Program-made: the position numbers and the translations under genes | Assembly (NCBI RefSeq): GCF_051860665.1 | Contig: NZ_JBHYDM010000002.1 | Coordinates: forward strand, 310,001-374,000 | From: Falsiroseomonas sp051860665 | GTDB lineage: Bacteria > Pseudomonadota > Alphaproteobacteria > Acetobacterales > Acetobacteraceae | Direction: 5' to 3' | DNA length: 64,000 bases | In this document: one piece after another, positions 42,202 to 51,132 of the stretch | How positions within the stretch are numbered: the stretch's first letter is position 1 | How the letters are laid out: every line of letters starts with the position of its first letter | The notes under the pieces: model-generated | What the model saw: the letters and a program-made list of their open reading frames with translations, nothing else | What the model was told of the DNA's origin: nothing | The model's database searches: none

Positions 42202-43917
42202 GTGGTGACACCGCTGCCCGCCCCGCCGCCGCGGCACCCGCGCGTGCTGTGGATGCTGCGCGCCTTCGCCGTGCTGCTGCCGCTAGCGGCGCTGGTGGCG
42301 GCCGGGATCAGCACCTTCCACACGGTGGAACAGGCGGCGCGCGGCCGGGTGCAGCGCGCGGCCGATATGCTGCACGAACACGCGCTGCGCGCCTTCGAGG
42401 CGCAGGAACTCACCATCGCGGCCATCGAGCAGCGGCTGGAGGATACGGCCTGGGAGGATGTGGCCAGCCAGCCGGCGCTCTATGCCTTCCTGCGCGCGCT
42501 GGATGCGGTGAACCCGAATTCCGGCGGCGTCGCCCTGATCGACCCGCGCGGCCTGCTGGTGATGTCGAGCGCCCAGCCCTTCGGCACCCCGCCGCACGAT
42601 GTCGCGCACCGGGACTATGTCGCGGCGATGCGCGTCGGGGCCGCGATTCCGGAAGCGCCCTTCATCGGCCAGGTGGTGCGCGCCGTGGCCTCGGGCAAGC
42701 CGGTCTTCCCGATGGTGCGGGCGCGCCAGCGGTCGGATGGGCTGAGCGATGGCGGATCGATCCTCGCCTCGCTCTGGCCGGTGAATTTCGAGTCCTTCTA
42801 CCGCTCCATCCTGGAGACGCCGGCGGATTCGGTGACGCTGTTCCGCCTGGATGGCGCGCTTCTGGCCGCGGTGCCGCCGCCGGCGGAGCCGGAGGGCGCG
42901 GCGCTGCCGCGCGCGGCGGGGGAGATGCTGCGGGCGCTGCGGCGCGGCCCGGTGGAGACGCTGCGCGGCCCCTCACCGATCGATGGCGAGCCGCGGCTGA
43001 CCGCCTTCCGACGGCTCACGCGGCACAATGTCGGCATCGCCTATGGGCTGTCGCTGGGCGCATTGCAGCGGGACTGGCGGCGGCTGATGCTGGGACCGCT
43101 GGTCAGCGCGGCGCTCGGCATGGCGCTGCTGCTGGCCGCCACCTGGCAGGCGGAACGGGCGATGCGCAACCGGGCGCTGGCGGAGGCGCGGGCGCGTGCC
43201 TCCGAACGCCAGGCGACGCTCGGCCTGCTGGCGGGCGGGCTGGCGCATGACTTCGGCAATATCACGCAATCCGTCGCCGCGGCGGCGCGGCTGCTGGCCC
43301 GGGATGCGGAGGATCCGGCGCGGGTACGTGCCCTCGCCGGCCAGCTCGGCGGCCATGCGGAGCGCGCCACCTCCCTCTCCCGCCGCCTGCTGGAGACGAC
43401 GCGGCGCAGCAATCCGGCCGCGCCGATGGCCGAGCCGGTGGATGTCTCCGCCTCGCTGCGCGAGATGGCGGAGCTGCTGGATGCCACGCTCGGCGCCGGC
43501 ATCCGTGTGCGCTGCGAGGTGCCGGGCGGGCTGCGCAGCGCGCCGGGGATCGACCGGGCGGAGCTGGAGACGGCGCTGATCAACCTGGCCGCCAATGCGC
43601 GGGATGCCATGCCGCAGGGGGGCGAGGTGCGGATCCTCGCCAACCGCCTCTCCGTCCCGCCGCACCCGGCCGGGGCACCGGAGCTGATGCCGGGCAACTA
43701 CCTGCGCATCACGGTGCGCGATGGCGGGCTGGGCATGTCGCCCGAGACGCTGGCACGGCTCGGCGAGCCCTTCTTCACCACCAAGCCGGAAGGCCGGGGC
43801 ACCGGCCTCGGCCTCGCCATGGTCGCGGCCTTCCTGCGCGCCGCCGGGGGCGCGCTGGCGGCCGAGAGCCGCCCGGGCCAGGGCACCGCCATCCATATGC
43901 TGCTGCCGGCCGGCTGA
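42202..43917 (+). CDS. Orphan sensor histidine kinase (paralogue of 36426-38174)
   Basis: The 571-residue kinase has helices near residues 17-36 and 300-320 around a Cache-like sensor domain with LHEHALRAFEAQELTIAAIE and VAHRDYVAAMRVG. The core has His349 in GGLAHDFGNITQSV, NLAANARDAMPQGG, RDGGLGMSP and GEPFFTTKPEGRGTGLGLA. The sequence and layout match the other kinase 4 kb upstream. The start is one of several in-frame GTG codons; GTG 42202 has GGGA 8 nt upstream. No response regulator is adjacent, but the next gene carries a receiver domain. Confidence 0.9.
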   Translation: MVTPLPAPPPRHPRVLWMLRAFAVLLPLAALVAAGISTFHTVEQAARGRVQRAADMLHEHALRAFEAQELTIAAIEQRLEDTAWEDVASQPALYAFLRALDAVNPNSGGVALIDPRGLLVMSSAQPFGTPPHDVAHRDYVAAMRVGAAIPEAPFIGQVVRAVASGKPVFPMVRARQRSDGLSDGGSILASLWPVNFESFYRSILETPADSVTLFRLDGALLAAVPPPAEPEGAALPRAAGEMLRALRRGPVETLRGPSPIDGEPRLTAFRRLTRHNVGIAYGLSLGALQRDWRRLMLGPLVSAALGMALLLAATWQAERAMRNRALAEARARASERQATLGLLAGGLAHDFGNITQSVAAAARLLARDAEDPARVRALAGQLGGHAERATSLSRRLLETTRRSNPAAPMAEPVDVSASLREMAELLDATLGAGIRVRCEVPGGLRSAPGIDRAELETALINLAANARDAMPQGGEVRILANRLSVPPHPAGAPELMPGNYLRITVRDGGLGMSPETLARLGEPFFTTKPEGRGTGLGLAMVAAFLRAAGGALAAESRPGQGTAIHMLLPAG

Positions 43918-44017
43918 ACCGCGGGCCTTCCCGCGCGATCTCCCTTCCCTCTCCGCCCTGCGCCTGCACCCTCGCGGGGAAGGGCTTGGCCCGCCGCGGC
44001 TCATCCCGCGAGCGTGA

Positions 44018-44039
44018 CGGTATTTGCCTTTCAATACCG
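44018..44039. promoter_or_regulatory. Inverted repeat CGGTATT-N8-AATACCG upstream of the hybrid signalling gene
   Basis: A perfect 7-bp inverted repeat with an 8-base spacer lies in an A/T-rich stretch about 80-100 bases before the hybrid gene. The local drop in GC and position suggest an operator within the promoter. Confidence 0.4.
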
Positions 44040-44115
44040 AGAAAATTAATGTCTGATGCTACCTGCAGTTGCCAAAGATTAATCGTTGCCACCCTGGAGA
44101 GAAGCGAGACCAGCC

Positions 44116-47100
44116 TTGTCGTCCGCCGCTTTGCCCGCGAACGAGGTCGAACGCCTCCAGGCGCTGCATGCCACCGGCATCCTCGACACCCCGCCCGATT
44201 CCCGCTTCGATGCCTTCGCGCGTCTGGCGGCGCATCTCTGCGGCACACCGATGGCTTTCGTATCCTTGATCGATGCGGACCGGCAGTGGTTCAAGGCCGC
44301 GATCGGGTTGAATGTCTGCGAAGGCCCGCGCCGCACCGCCTTCTGCGCCCATGCGATCCTGCAGCCGGACCGCGTGATGGTGGTGGAGGATGCGGCGCAG
44401 GATCCCCGCTTCCGGGACAATCCGGCGGTCCTCGAAGCCCCGCATGTGCGCTTCTATGCCGGCGCGCCGATCATCGACCGCCAGGGCCATGCGCTCGGCA
44501 CGCTGGCCGTGGCGGATCACCAGCCGCGCAGCCTGCCGGCCACGGCGGCCCGGGCGCTCGCCGATATCGCCCAGGGCGTCGCCGCCGCCATCGAGCTGCG
44601 CAGCAGCCTCGATTCGGCCCAGTCCGCCGCGCTGCGGGACCCGCTGACCGGCCTCGGCAACCGTCCCCTGTTCGAACAGCGGCTGGAGGAGGCGATCGCG
44701 CTGGCGCGGGGGCCGGAGGGGCATGCCTTCGCCGTCTTCTGCCTCGACCTCGATCGATTCAAGGCGGTGAACGACCTGCTGGGCCATGCCGGCGGCGATG
44801 CGCTGCTGCGGGAGGCGGCGCGGCGGCTCACCGCCTCGGTCCGCGCCGCGGATACGGTGGCCCGCCTCGGCGGCGACGAATTCGCGGTCATCCTCTCCGG
44901 CCCCGTGACGCACCAGGAGGCGGAGGCGCTGGCGGTGCGGCTGATCGAGGCGCTGAGCGCCCCCTTCGAATACGAGGGCCAGCCGGTGCCGATCCGCACC
45001 TCCGTCGGCTATGCGCTGGCACCCGCCGATGGGCTGGATTCCGATGCGCTGCTGCGACGCGCCGACAATGCCCTCTATGCCGCGAAGAACCAGGGCCGCG
45101 GCCGGCAGATGCGCTTCGACCCGGCGATGGAGGGGCAGCTCGCCGGCCGCCAGGCGCTGGAGCGGGACCTGCGCGCGGCGCTCGCCCATGGCGCCTTCCG
45201 CTTCGAATGGCAGCCGGTGGCGGATGCCAATACCGGGCGCATCGTCAGCTGCGAGGCGCTGCTGCGCTGGGACCGGCCGGGCTACGGCCCGGTTTCCCCC
45301 TCCGTCTTCGTGCCGATCGCGGAGGCCTGCGGCCTGGGCGGCATGCTGGACGAATGGGTGCTGCGGGAGGGCTGCCGCCAGGCCGCCGCCTGGCCGCAAC
45401 CGCTGAAGGTGGCACTCAACGTCTCCGCCTCCCGCTTCCATCTGGGCGGCCTGGCCGGGCTGGTCGCCAGCCTGCTGCGCGATTCCGGCCTGGCGCCGGA
45501 CCGGCTGGAGCTGGAGGTCACCGAGGGCACGCTGATCAAGGACGAGGCGGCGGCCGCGGTGACCATCGAGGAGCTGCACGTGCTGGGCGTGCGGGTGGCG
45601 CTGGACGATTTCGGCACCGGCTATTCCTCGCTCGGCTATCTGCATGCCCTGCCGCTCGACAAGGTGAAGCTCGACCGGTCCTTCATCCGCGACATCGATG
45701 GCAGCGAGCGCGCCCGCAACGTCATCCGCGCCGTGCTGCAGCTGTGCCGCGGCCTCGGCATCAAGGCCTGCGCGGAGGGGGTGGAGACACAGTCGCAGCT
45801 GGATTTCCTGCGCGCCGAGGGCTGCGACCTGATCCAGGGCTACCTGATCGGCCGCCCTGCCCCCACGCCGCCACTGGAGCCGCCCGGCCCGCCGGCCGCG
45901 GCCGGCTGGAAGCTGGCGGCGCGGCCCGAGATCCCCCCCGCGGCCCCGCGCCTCAGCCAGCACAGCAGCCGCTGGGGTCGCGGCGTGCGGCGCCGCTGGG
46001 CCGGCTTCGGGTTGCTGGCCATGCTGCCAATGCTGGTCTTCTCCGCCTGGCTGTTCGAGACCGAGGCCAAAGATCGCATCCTGACCGCGGAGGATCAGTC
46101 CCTCGCCGTTGCCGTGCAGGGAGCGCGGGAAGTGACGGCGCTGTTCGACCAGGCCCGCACCCTGCTGACGGCGCTGGCCCGCGTGCCCGAAGTGACGGCG
46201 AGCTTCCAGGCGACGCCCGATGCCGGGCCCTGCCAGGTGGTGCTCAGCGAGATCGCCGCCACCGCCCCCTGGCAGCATTCGCTCGCCGTGATCGGTGTGG
46301 ATGGCGGGCTGCGCTGCGCCAGCCGCGAATCGGACCCCTTCAGCTTCAGCCATATCCCGCAATTCCAGGCGGTCCTGCAGAGCAAGGCGGAGGTCTTCTC
46401 CGATCTGCGCCATTCACCGCTGGGCGGCGCACCGACCGTCTTCCTGATGCTCCCCGTCCTCGACGCCAACGGCGACATCCTCGCGGTGATGAGCGCCGGA
46501 CTCGATTCGGACTGGCTGATGCGGATCATCGCGAGCAGCGCGGCGCCCGGGTTCCGCATCGGCGTGGTGGACAGCCGCGGCCGGCTCGTGGCGCTGCATC
46601 GGCCGCTGACCGATGGCATGCCGCAGAGGCAATGGGAGCCGGGGCAGGACGCCAGCCGCCATCCCGCAGTCCGCGCCGCGCTCCCCGCGGCCGCGCCCGG
46701 CGTGCTGCGGGCCCCGATGTTCGACGGCACGACCGGCATCTTCGCCTATGCCCCCCTCGGCCATGGCGGCGCGCGGGTGATCGTCGGCATCAGTGAGGAC
46801 GAGCTGCTGGCCCCGGTGCAGCGGCGCCGCCTGCTCTCCTACCTGCTGCTCGGCCTCAGCAGCCTGGTGCTGCTGGGCCTGGTGCTGGTGCTGGGCGAGG
46901 TGATGGTGCTGCGGCCGATCCGCCGGCTGGGCCAGACCGTGGACCGGCTGGCCGATGGCGACCTGTCCGCCCGCGTCGGGCTCGATATGCGCGTGGCCAC
47001 GCCGGAGCTGGCGGCGCTGGCCAGCCGGCTTGACCACATGTCCGGCCGCCTGGCCTCGGCGCTGGAGACGGCGCGCGCGGCGAGCGCGGTGAAGTCCCGC

Positions 47101-48348
47101 TTCCTCTCCGCCGCGAGCCATGAGTTGCGCACGCCGCTGAACGGCATCCTGGGCTGGGCACAGCTGCTGCTGCGCGACAAGTCCCTGGCGCCCGACCACC
47201 GCGAGCAGGTGAAGACCATCGCCGAGGCCGGCGAGCACCTGGCCAGCGTGGTCGGCCGGCTGCTGGAGATCAGCACCATCGAGGCCGGGCGCGCCGAGGC
47301 GCCGCGGCTGGAGCCGACCGATGCGGCGGCGCTCGCGCGGTCCTGCATCGACCTGCTGCGCCCGGGGGCGGACCAGAAGGGCCTGTCGCTGCGGCTGGAG
47401 GTGGCGGCGGATGTGCCGCGCCTCGTGCTGATGGACCGCGCGCGGGTGCGGCAGATCCTGCTGAATCTGCTGGGCAATGCGGTGAAGTTCACCGAGACGG
47501 GCGGCGTCACGCTGCGCCTGTTCAAGCCGCTGGAGGGCCGGCTGCGCTTCGACGTGGCCGATACCGGCCCGGGCGTCTCGCCGCTGCTGAACGGACGCCT
47601 GTTCCAGGATTTCGTCCGCTATGACCCGCGCGGCACCGGGGCGGCGGGCTCCGGCCTTGGGCTCGCCGTCTCCGCCCGCTTCGCGGCGCTGCTGGGCGGG
47701 CAGATCGAATATGAGCCGGCGCCGGGCGGGCGCGGCAGCGTCTTCTGGCTCGAACTGCCGGCGGTGGCGGCGGCCGATGCGCCCCTGGGCGCCGCCGCGC
47801 GCCTGAGCCCGCCGCTGGGCCTGCTGCCGGGCGCCGCCGCCAATAGGGAGCCGCCGCTGCCGCCGATTCCCGGGCCGATGCCGCTGCCTGGGCCGGCCCT
47901 GCCGCTGCCGGCGCCCCTCGGCCACGGCACCCGCCGCCCCCTGCGGATCCTGGCCGCCGATGACGTGGCGGCCAACCGCCTGCTGCTGCGCGCGACGCTG
48001 GAGGCGGTGGGCCATAGCGTGGAGCTGGTGGCCGATGGCGCCGCGGCGGTGGAGGCCGTGGCCCGGGCGCCGGGAAGCTACGACGCCGTGCTGATGGATG
48101 TGCAGATGCCAGGCATGGATGGGCTGGAGGCGACCCGCCGCATCCGCGCCCTGCCCGGCCAGATCGGCCACCTGCCGATCCTGGCGGTGACCGCCGGCGC
48201 CTTCCGCGAGGATATCGCGGCCTGCCACGAGGCCGGCATGGACGGGCACGTGGAAAAGCCGATCCGCGTGGCGACGCTGGAACAGGCGCTGGCGGAGGCC
48301 GTCGGTGCCTCCGCCACGCCGGAGCTGGCGCGTCGCGCCTCCGCCTGA
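44116..48348 (+). CDS. GAF-GGDEF-EAL-membrane sensor-hybrid histidine kinase-receiver protein
   Basis: This protein of about 1410 residues joins two signalling systems. A GAF domain (about 20-165), a GGDEF domain with intact GGDEF at 252-256, and an EAL domain with intact EAL at 380-382 and DDFGTGYSSLGYL come first. They are followed by a membrane helix (about 635-655), a periplasmic Cache-like sensor, a second helix (about 910-935), HAMP, HisKA with His1002 in SHELRTPLNG, an HATPase, a Pro-rich linker, and a C-terminal receiver with phospho-acceptor Asp1328 in VLMDVQMPGMDG. It should make and/or break cyclic di-GMP in the cytoplasm and phosphorylate itself. The start is not ATG; TTG 44116 with GGAGAG 11-20 nt upstream is preferred over TTG 44086. 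I found no frameshift between the two halves. Confidence 0.9.
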   Translation: MSSAALPANEVERLQALHATGILDTPPDSRFDAFARLAAHLCGTPMAFVSLIDADRQWFKAAIGLNVCEGPRRTAFCAHAILQPDRVMVVEDAAQDPRFRDNPAVLEAPHVRFYAGAPIIDRQGHALGTLAVADHQPRSLPATAARALADIAQGVAAAIELRSSLDSAQSAALRDPLTGLGNRPLFEQRLEEAIALARGPEGHAFAVFCLDLDRFKAVNDLLGHAGGDALLREAARRLTASVRAADTVARLGGDEFAVILSGPVTHQEAEALAVRLIEALSAPFEYEGQPVPIRTSVGYALAPADGLDSDALLRRADNALYAAKNQGRGRQMRFDPAMEGQLAGRQALERDLRAALAHGAFRFEWQPVADANTGRIVSCEALLRWDRPGYGPVSPSVFVPIAEACGLGGMLDEWVLREGCRQAAAWPQPLKVALNVSASRFHLGGLAGLVASLLRDSGLAPDRLELEVTEGTLIKDEAAAAVTIEELHVLGVRVALDDFGTGYSSLGYLHALPLDKVKLDRSFIRDIDGSERARNVIRAVLQLCRGLGIKACAEGVETQSQLDFLRAEGCDLIQGYLIGRPAPTPPLEPPGPPAAAGWKLAARPEIPPAAPRLSQHSSRWGRGVRRRWAGFGLLAMLPMLVFSAWLFETEAKDRILTAEDQSLAVAVQGAREVTALFDQARTLLTALARVPEVTASFQATPDAGPCQVVLSEIAATAPWQHSLAVIGVDGGLRCASRESDPFSFSHIPQFQAVLQSKAEVFSDLRHSPLGGAPTVFLMLPVLDANGDILAVMSAGLDSDWLMRIIASSAAPGFRIGVVDSRGRLVALHRPLTDGMPQRQWEPGQDASRHPAVRAALPAAAPGVLRAPMFDGTTGIFAYAPLGHGGARVIVGISEDELLAPVQRRRLLSYLLLGLSSLVLLGLVLVLGEVMVLRPIRRLGQTVDRLADGDLSARVGLDMRVATPELAALASRLDHMSGRLASALETARAASAVKSRFLSAASHELRTPLNGILGWAQLLLRDKSLAPDHREQVKTIAEAGEHLASVVGRLLEISTIEAGRAEAPRLEPTDAAALARSCIDLLRPGADQKGLSLRLEVAADVPRLVLMDRARVRQILLNLLGNAVKFTETGGVTLRLFKPLEGRLRFDVADTGPGVSPLLNGRLFQDFVRYDPRGTGAAGSGLGLAVSARFAALLGGQIEYEPAPGGRGSVFWLELPAVAAADAPLGAAARLSPPLGLLPGAAANREPPLPPIPGPMPLPGPALPLPAPLGHGTRRPLRILAADDVAANRLLLRATLEAVGHSVELVADGAAAVEAVARAPGSYDAVLMDVQMPGMDGLEATRRIRALPGQIGHLPILAVTAGAFREDIAACHEAGMDGHVEKPIRVATLEQALAEAVGASATPELARRASA

Positions 48349-48377
48349 GGCGCGGCGCCGCCCTTCAGCGCCGCCCT

Positions 48378-49589
48378 TCAGCGCCGCCCGGTGCGCGGCG
48401 CCGGGATGCGCCGCGGCGCCAGGCGCAGCAGCAGCCAGCCGGACAGGCCCGCCGCCAGCGACCCCATGAGGATGCCGATCTTCACCTGGTCCTGCAGCAG
48501 CTGGGATTCGGCGAAGGCCAGCAGGCCGATGAAGAGGCTCATGGTGAAGCCGATGCCGCAGAGCAGCGAGACGCCCAGCAGCTGCGCCCAGCTCGCCCCC
48601 ATCGGCAGCTCCGCCCAGCCGATGCGGATGGTCAGCGCGGCGAAGCCGAAGACGCCGATCAGCTTGCCGAAGAGCAGCCCCATGGCGACGCCGAGGGTCA
48701 GGTTGTTGCCGAGCGTCGCCCAGGTCACCCCCTCGAAGCTGACGCCGGCATTGGCGAAGCCGAAGATCGGGATGACCAGGAAGGCGACCATGCCGTGCAT
48801 GCCGTGCTCCAGCCGGTGCAAGGGCGAATCCGCCACGCGGTCGGGCGCGGCCGGTGCCGGGCGCAGCGGGATGGTGAAGGCCAGCAGCACGCCCGCCACC
48901 GTGGCATGCACGCCCGAGCGCAGCACCAGCAGCCAGAGCACCAGCCCGAGCAGCAGATAGGGCCAGAGCTTCAGCACGCCGGCCCGGTTCATGGCGACGA
49001 GCCCGGCCAGCACCGCCACCGCCAGGCCGAGATCGAGCATGGAAATCGCGCCGGTATAGAAGACCGCGATGATCGCCACCGCGCCCAGGTCATCGATGAT
49101 CGCCAGCGCCGTCAGGAAGACCTTGAGCGAGGTCGGCACCCGCGAGCCCAGCAGGGACAGCACGCCGAGCGCGAAGGCGATGTCGGTGGCGGCCGGGATC
49201 GCCCAGCCCCGCACCGCGGCGGGGTTCGAGGCGTTGAAGGCCAGGTAGATCAGCGCCGGCACCAGCATGCCGCCCAGCGCCGCGATGCCCGGCAGCGCAC
49301 GGCGCGACCAGGTGGAGAGCTGGCCGTCCAGCACCTCCCGCTTGATCTCGAGGCCGACCAGCAGGAAGAAGACGGCCATCAGCCCGTCATTGATCCAGTG
49401 CAGCAGCGAAAGCGGGCCGATATAGCTGGAGAGCGCGCCGAAATAGGCCGGCGCCAGGGGCGAATTGGCCACCACCAGCGCCAGCAGCGCGGTCCCCATC
49501 AGCACCAGCCCGCCCGAGGCCTCATTGGCCATGAAGGTCCGCAACAGCGATATCGGGCGGCCTGGGCGGCTGGAAGCGTGGTCTGCCAT
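48378..49589 (-). CDS. nhaA: Na+/H+ antiporter NhaA
   Basis: The 403-residue inner-membrane antiporter has about 12 helices and the NhaA signatures: HWINDGLMAVFFLLVGLEIK, the transmembrane Asp in PAATDIAFALG (Asp136) and the ion-binding pair Asp166-Asp167 in AIIDDLGAVA. It exchanges sodium or lithium for protons. A long leader of more than 100 bases with several stable stems precedes the start. No nhaR regulator is adjacent. Confidence 0.96.
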   Translation of the reverse strand: MADHASSRPGRPISLLRTFMANEASGGLVLMGTALLALVVANSPLAPAYFGALSSYIGPLSLLHWINDGLMAVFFLLVGLEIKREVLDGQLSTWSRRALPGIAALGGMLVPALIYLAFNASNPAAVRGWAIPAATDIAFALGVLSLLGSRVPTSLKVFLTALAIIDDLGAVAIIAVFYTGAISMLDLGLAVAVLAGLVAMNRAGVLKLWPYLLLGLVLWLLVLRSGVHATVAGVLLAFTIPLRPAPAAPDRVADSPLHRLEHGMHGMVAFLVIPIFGFANAGVSFEGVTWATLGNNLTLGVAMGLLFGKLIGVFGFAALTIRIGWAELPMGASWAQLLGVSLLCGIGFTMSLFIGLLAFAESQLLQDQVKIGILMGSLAAGLSGWLLLRLAPRRIPAPRTGRR

Positions 49590-49710
49590 GCGGGGGAAAG
49601 TCCTTCTGTTCCTGGGAGTTGCGCAGGCGCCCCGGCGCGCCGCAGTGCCCCGGGCCGGTGCCTTGGGTCCGGCCGTTCCTGCAAGCGCTGGCCGACGCCC
49701 CCGGAAGGGG
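49590..49710 (-). promoter_or_regulatory. Structured nhaA leader, candidate cation riboswitch (nhaA-I-like)
   Basis: The leftward leader RNA can form CCCC-UUCC-GGGG, then GUCGGCC / GGCCGGAC (one bulged G) around a 15-nt loop containing GCUUGCAGGAAC, then further GC stems near GGCACCGGCCCGGGGC. A second CAGGAAC lies close to the Shine-Dalgarno AGAAGGAC. Conserved nhaA-I RNAs occur upstream of nhaA genes and respond to lithium. Match to that class is my inference from context and structure and needs a covariance search. Confidence 0.4.
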
Positions 49711-49864
49711 CACCGCGCGACGAATGGCCGTTTCCTTACCGATTGGTGGATGCTTTGCAATCAAAAGCGGCGTGTACGCATGGCGCGCAGGCCGGGCGGC
49801 ACGGCCGATTGACAGGCCCGGGGCGCGGGCGAAGACTCTATCCGCTCAAGGAGGAGGCCAGGAC

Positions 49865-50380
49865 ATGGCGCTGACGCTCGAAGCCTTTGCCGCGCAATGC
49901 AAGGCGGCCCTGCAGGACCATCCCGGCACGGCGGGCCGCGAGAAGCTCTGCACCCTGGTGCGGGAGGCGCTGAAGGATGCCGATTTCGTCGCCGCCCAGA
50001 TCCCCGAGGGCACGCCCGAACGCCAGGTGATCTACGAGGATCCGGAGCTGGGCTTCACGGTGCTGGCGCATGCCTATGCCGGCGCCAAGACCAGCGGCCC
50101 GCACGACCACGGCCCGACCTGGGCGATCTATGGCCAGGCGGCCGGCGAGACGGTGATGAGCGACTTCGACTGCATCAGCCGGCCGGACGGGCTGAAATCC
50201 GGCAAGGCGCTGCGGGTGCGCGACTATACCCTGCGGCCGGGCGATGCGCATCTCTATGAGCCCGGCGTGATCCACGCCCCCCGCCGCGACGGCCCGACCC
50301 GGCTGCTGCGGATCGAGGGGCTGAACATGGATCGCGTGAAGCGCCTTCCCTACAGCGAGGTGCAGGCGGCGGAGGTCTGA
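49865..50380 (+). CDS. Cupin-fold protein (cysteine dioxygenase-like, COG5553-type)
   Basis: The 171-residue protein has a cupin metal site in SGPHDHGPTWAIYGQ (His-x-His plus Gln/Glu further on) and a second strand motif RPGDAHLYEPGVIHAP. This is the pattern of small metal-dependent cupins related to cysteine dioxygenase. It has a very strong Shine-Dalgarno (AAGGAGGAGG) 8 nt upstream. Substrate unknown. It stands alone between divergent nhaA and the convergent tRNA gene. Confidence 0.82.
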   Translation: MALTLEAFAAQCKAALQDHPGTAGREKLCTLVREALKDADFVAAQIPEGTPERQVIYEDPELGFTVLAHAYAGAKTSGPHDHGPTWAIYGQAAGETVMSDFDCISRPDGLKSGKALRVRDYTLRPGDAHLYEPGVIHAPRRDGPTRLLRIEGLNMDRVKRLPYSEVQAAEV

Positions 50381-50434
50381 GCGCGCCGCCGGACGCGCCC
50401 CGCGTGGATGGGGCGCGTGCGGGGCCGGATGCAT

Positions 50435-50510
50435 TGGTGAGCCCGGTGGGACTCGAACCCACGACCCCATGATTAAAAGTCACGTGCTCTACCGGCTGAG
50501 CTACGGGCTC
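50435..50510 (-). tRNA. tRNA-Lys (anticodon UUU)
   Basis: The 76-base gene folds as a full cloverleaf: acceptor GAGCCCG / CGGGCTC, D arm with AGCTCAGCCGGTAGAGC, anticodon arm CGTGA-CTTTTAA-TCATG with UUU at positions 34-36, T arm GTGGGTTCGAGTCCCAC, and an encoded CCA end. Confidence 0.97.
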
Positions 50511-50550
50511 GGGGTGCGCGCGGCCCCGGGAAGGGCCGCGCGGAGGCGTG

Positions 50551-51084
50551 TTAGGCGTCGGCAGCCGGGGTGCTGTCAACCCCCGCGGCGCCCGTGGCGC
50601 TGCCGAGGCGCATGGACTTCACCCGGTCCGGATCCCGCGCGATCCCGTTCGGGCCCTGGCCCCGCTTGATCTTGTCGACCAGATCCATGCCATCCACCAC
50701 GCGGCCCCAGATGGTGTACTGGCCATCCAGGCTCGGCGCCGGCGCGAACATGATGAAGAACTGGCTATTGGCGCTGTTCGGGTTGTTGGTGCGCGCCATG
50801 CCGCAGGTGCCGCGCAGGAACTTCGCCTTGGCGGGCGGGCTGAATTCCGCCGGCAGGTCCGGATGCTCGGAGCCGCCGGTGCCGGTGCCGGTCGGGTCGC
50901 CGCCCTGCGCCATGAAGCCTTCGATCACGCGGTGGAAGGGCGTGTTGTCGTAGAAGCCGGCGCTGGCCAGCGTCTTGATCCGCTCGACATGGGCCGGCGC
51001 CAGCTCGGGCAGCAGCTCGATGGTCACCACGCCGCTGGCCAGTTCCAGCAGCAGCGTGTTCTCGGGCGCGATGGATGCGCTCAT
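50551..51084 (-). CDS. Peptidyl-prolyl isomerase, cyclophilin type (cytoplasmic)
   Basis: The 177-residue cyclophilin has the catalytic and binding motifs FHRVIEGFMAQGGD, GTCGMART and NSANSQFFIM, plus the Trp in YTIWGRVVDGM. It has no signal peptide and so should act in the cytoplasm on proline peptide bonds. The gene upstream encodes a near twin with an export signal; much of the central DNA sequence of the two is nearly identical. Confidence 0.95.
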   Translation of the reverse strand: MSASIAPENTLLLELASGVVTIELLPELAPAHVERIKTLASAGFYDNTPFHRVIEGFMAQGGDPTGTGTGGSEHPDLPAEFSPPAKAKFLRGTCGMARTNNPNSANSQFFIMFAPAPSLDGQYTIWGRVVDGMDLVDKIKRGQGPNGIARDPDRVKSMRLGSATGAAGVDSTPAADA

Positions 51085-51132
51085 GGTCTCGATCCTTCCG
51101 TGTGTCTTTGAATCCTGGGGAGCGAATCCGCC

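Noticed and set aside
46414..48249. Minus-strand open frame of 611 codons
   Set aside because: Antisense of the kinase half of the hybrid protein; no recognisable motif.
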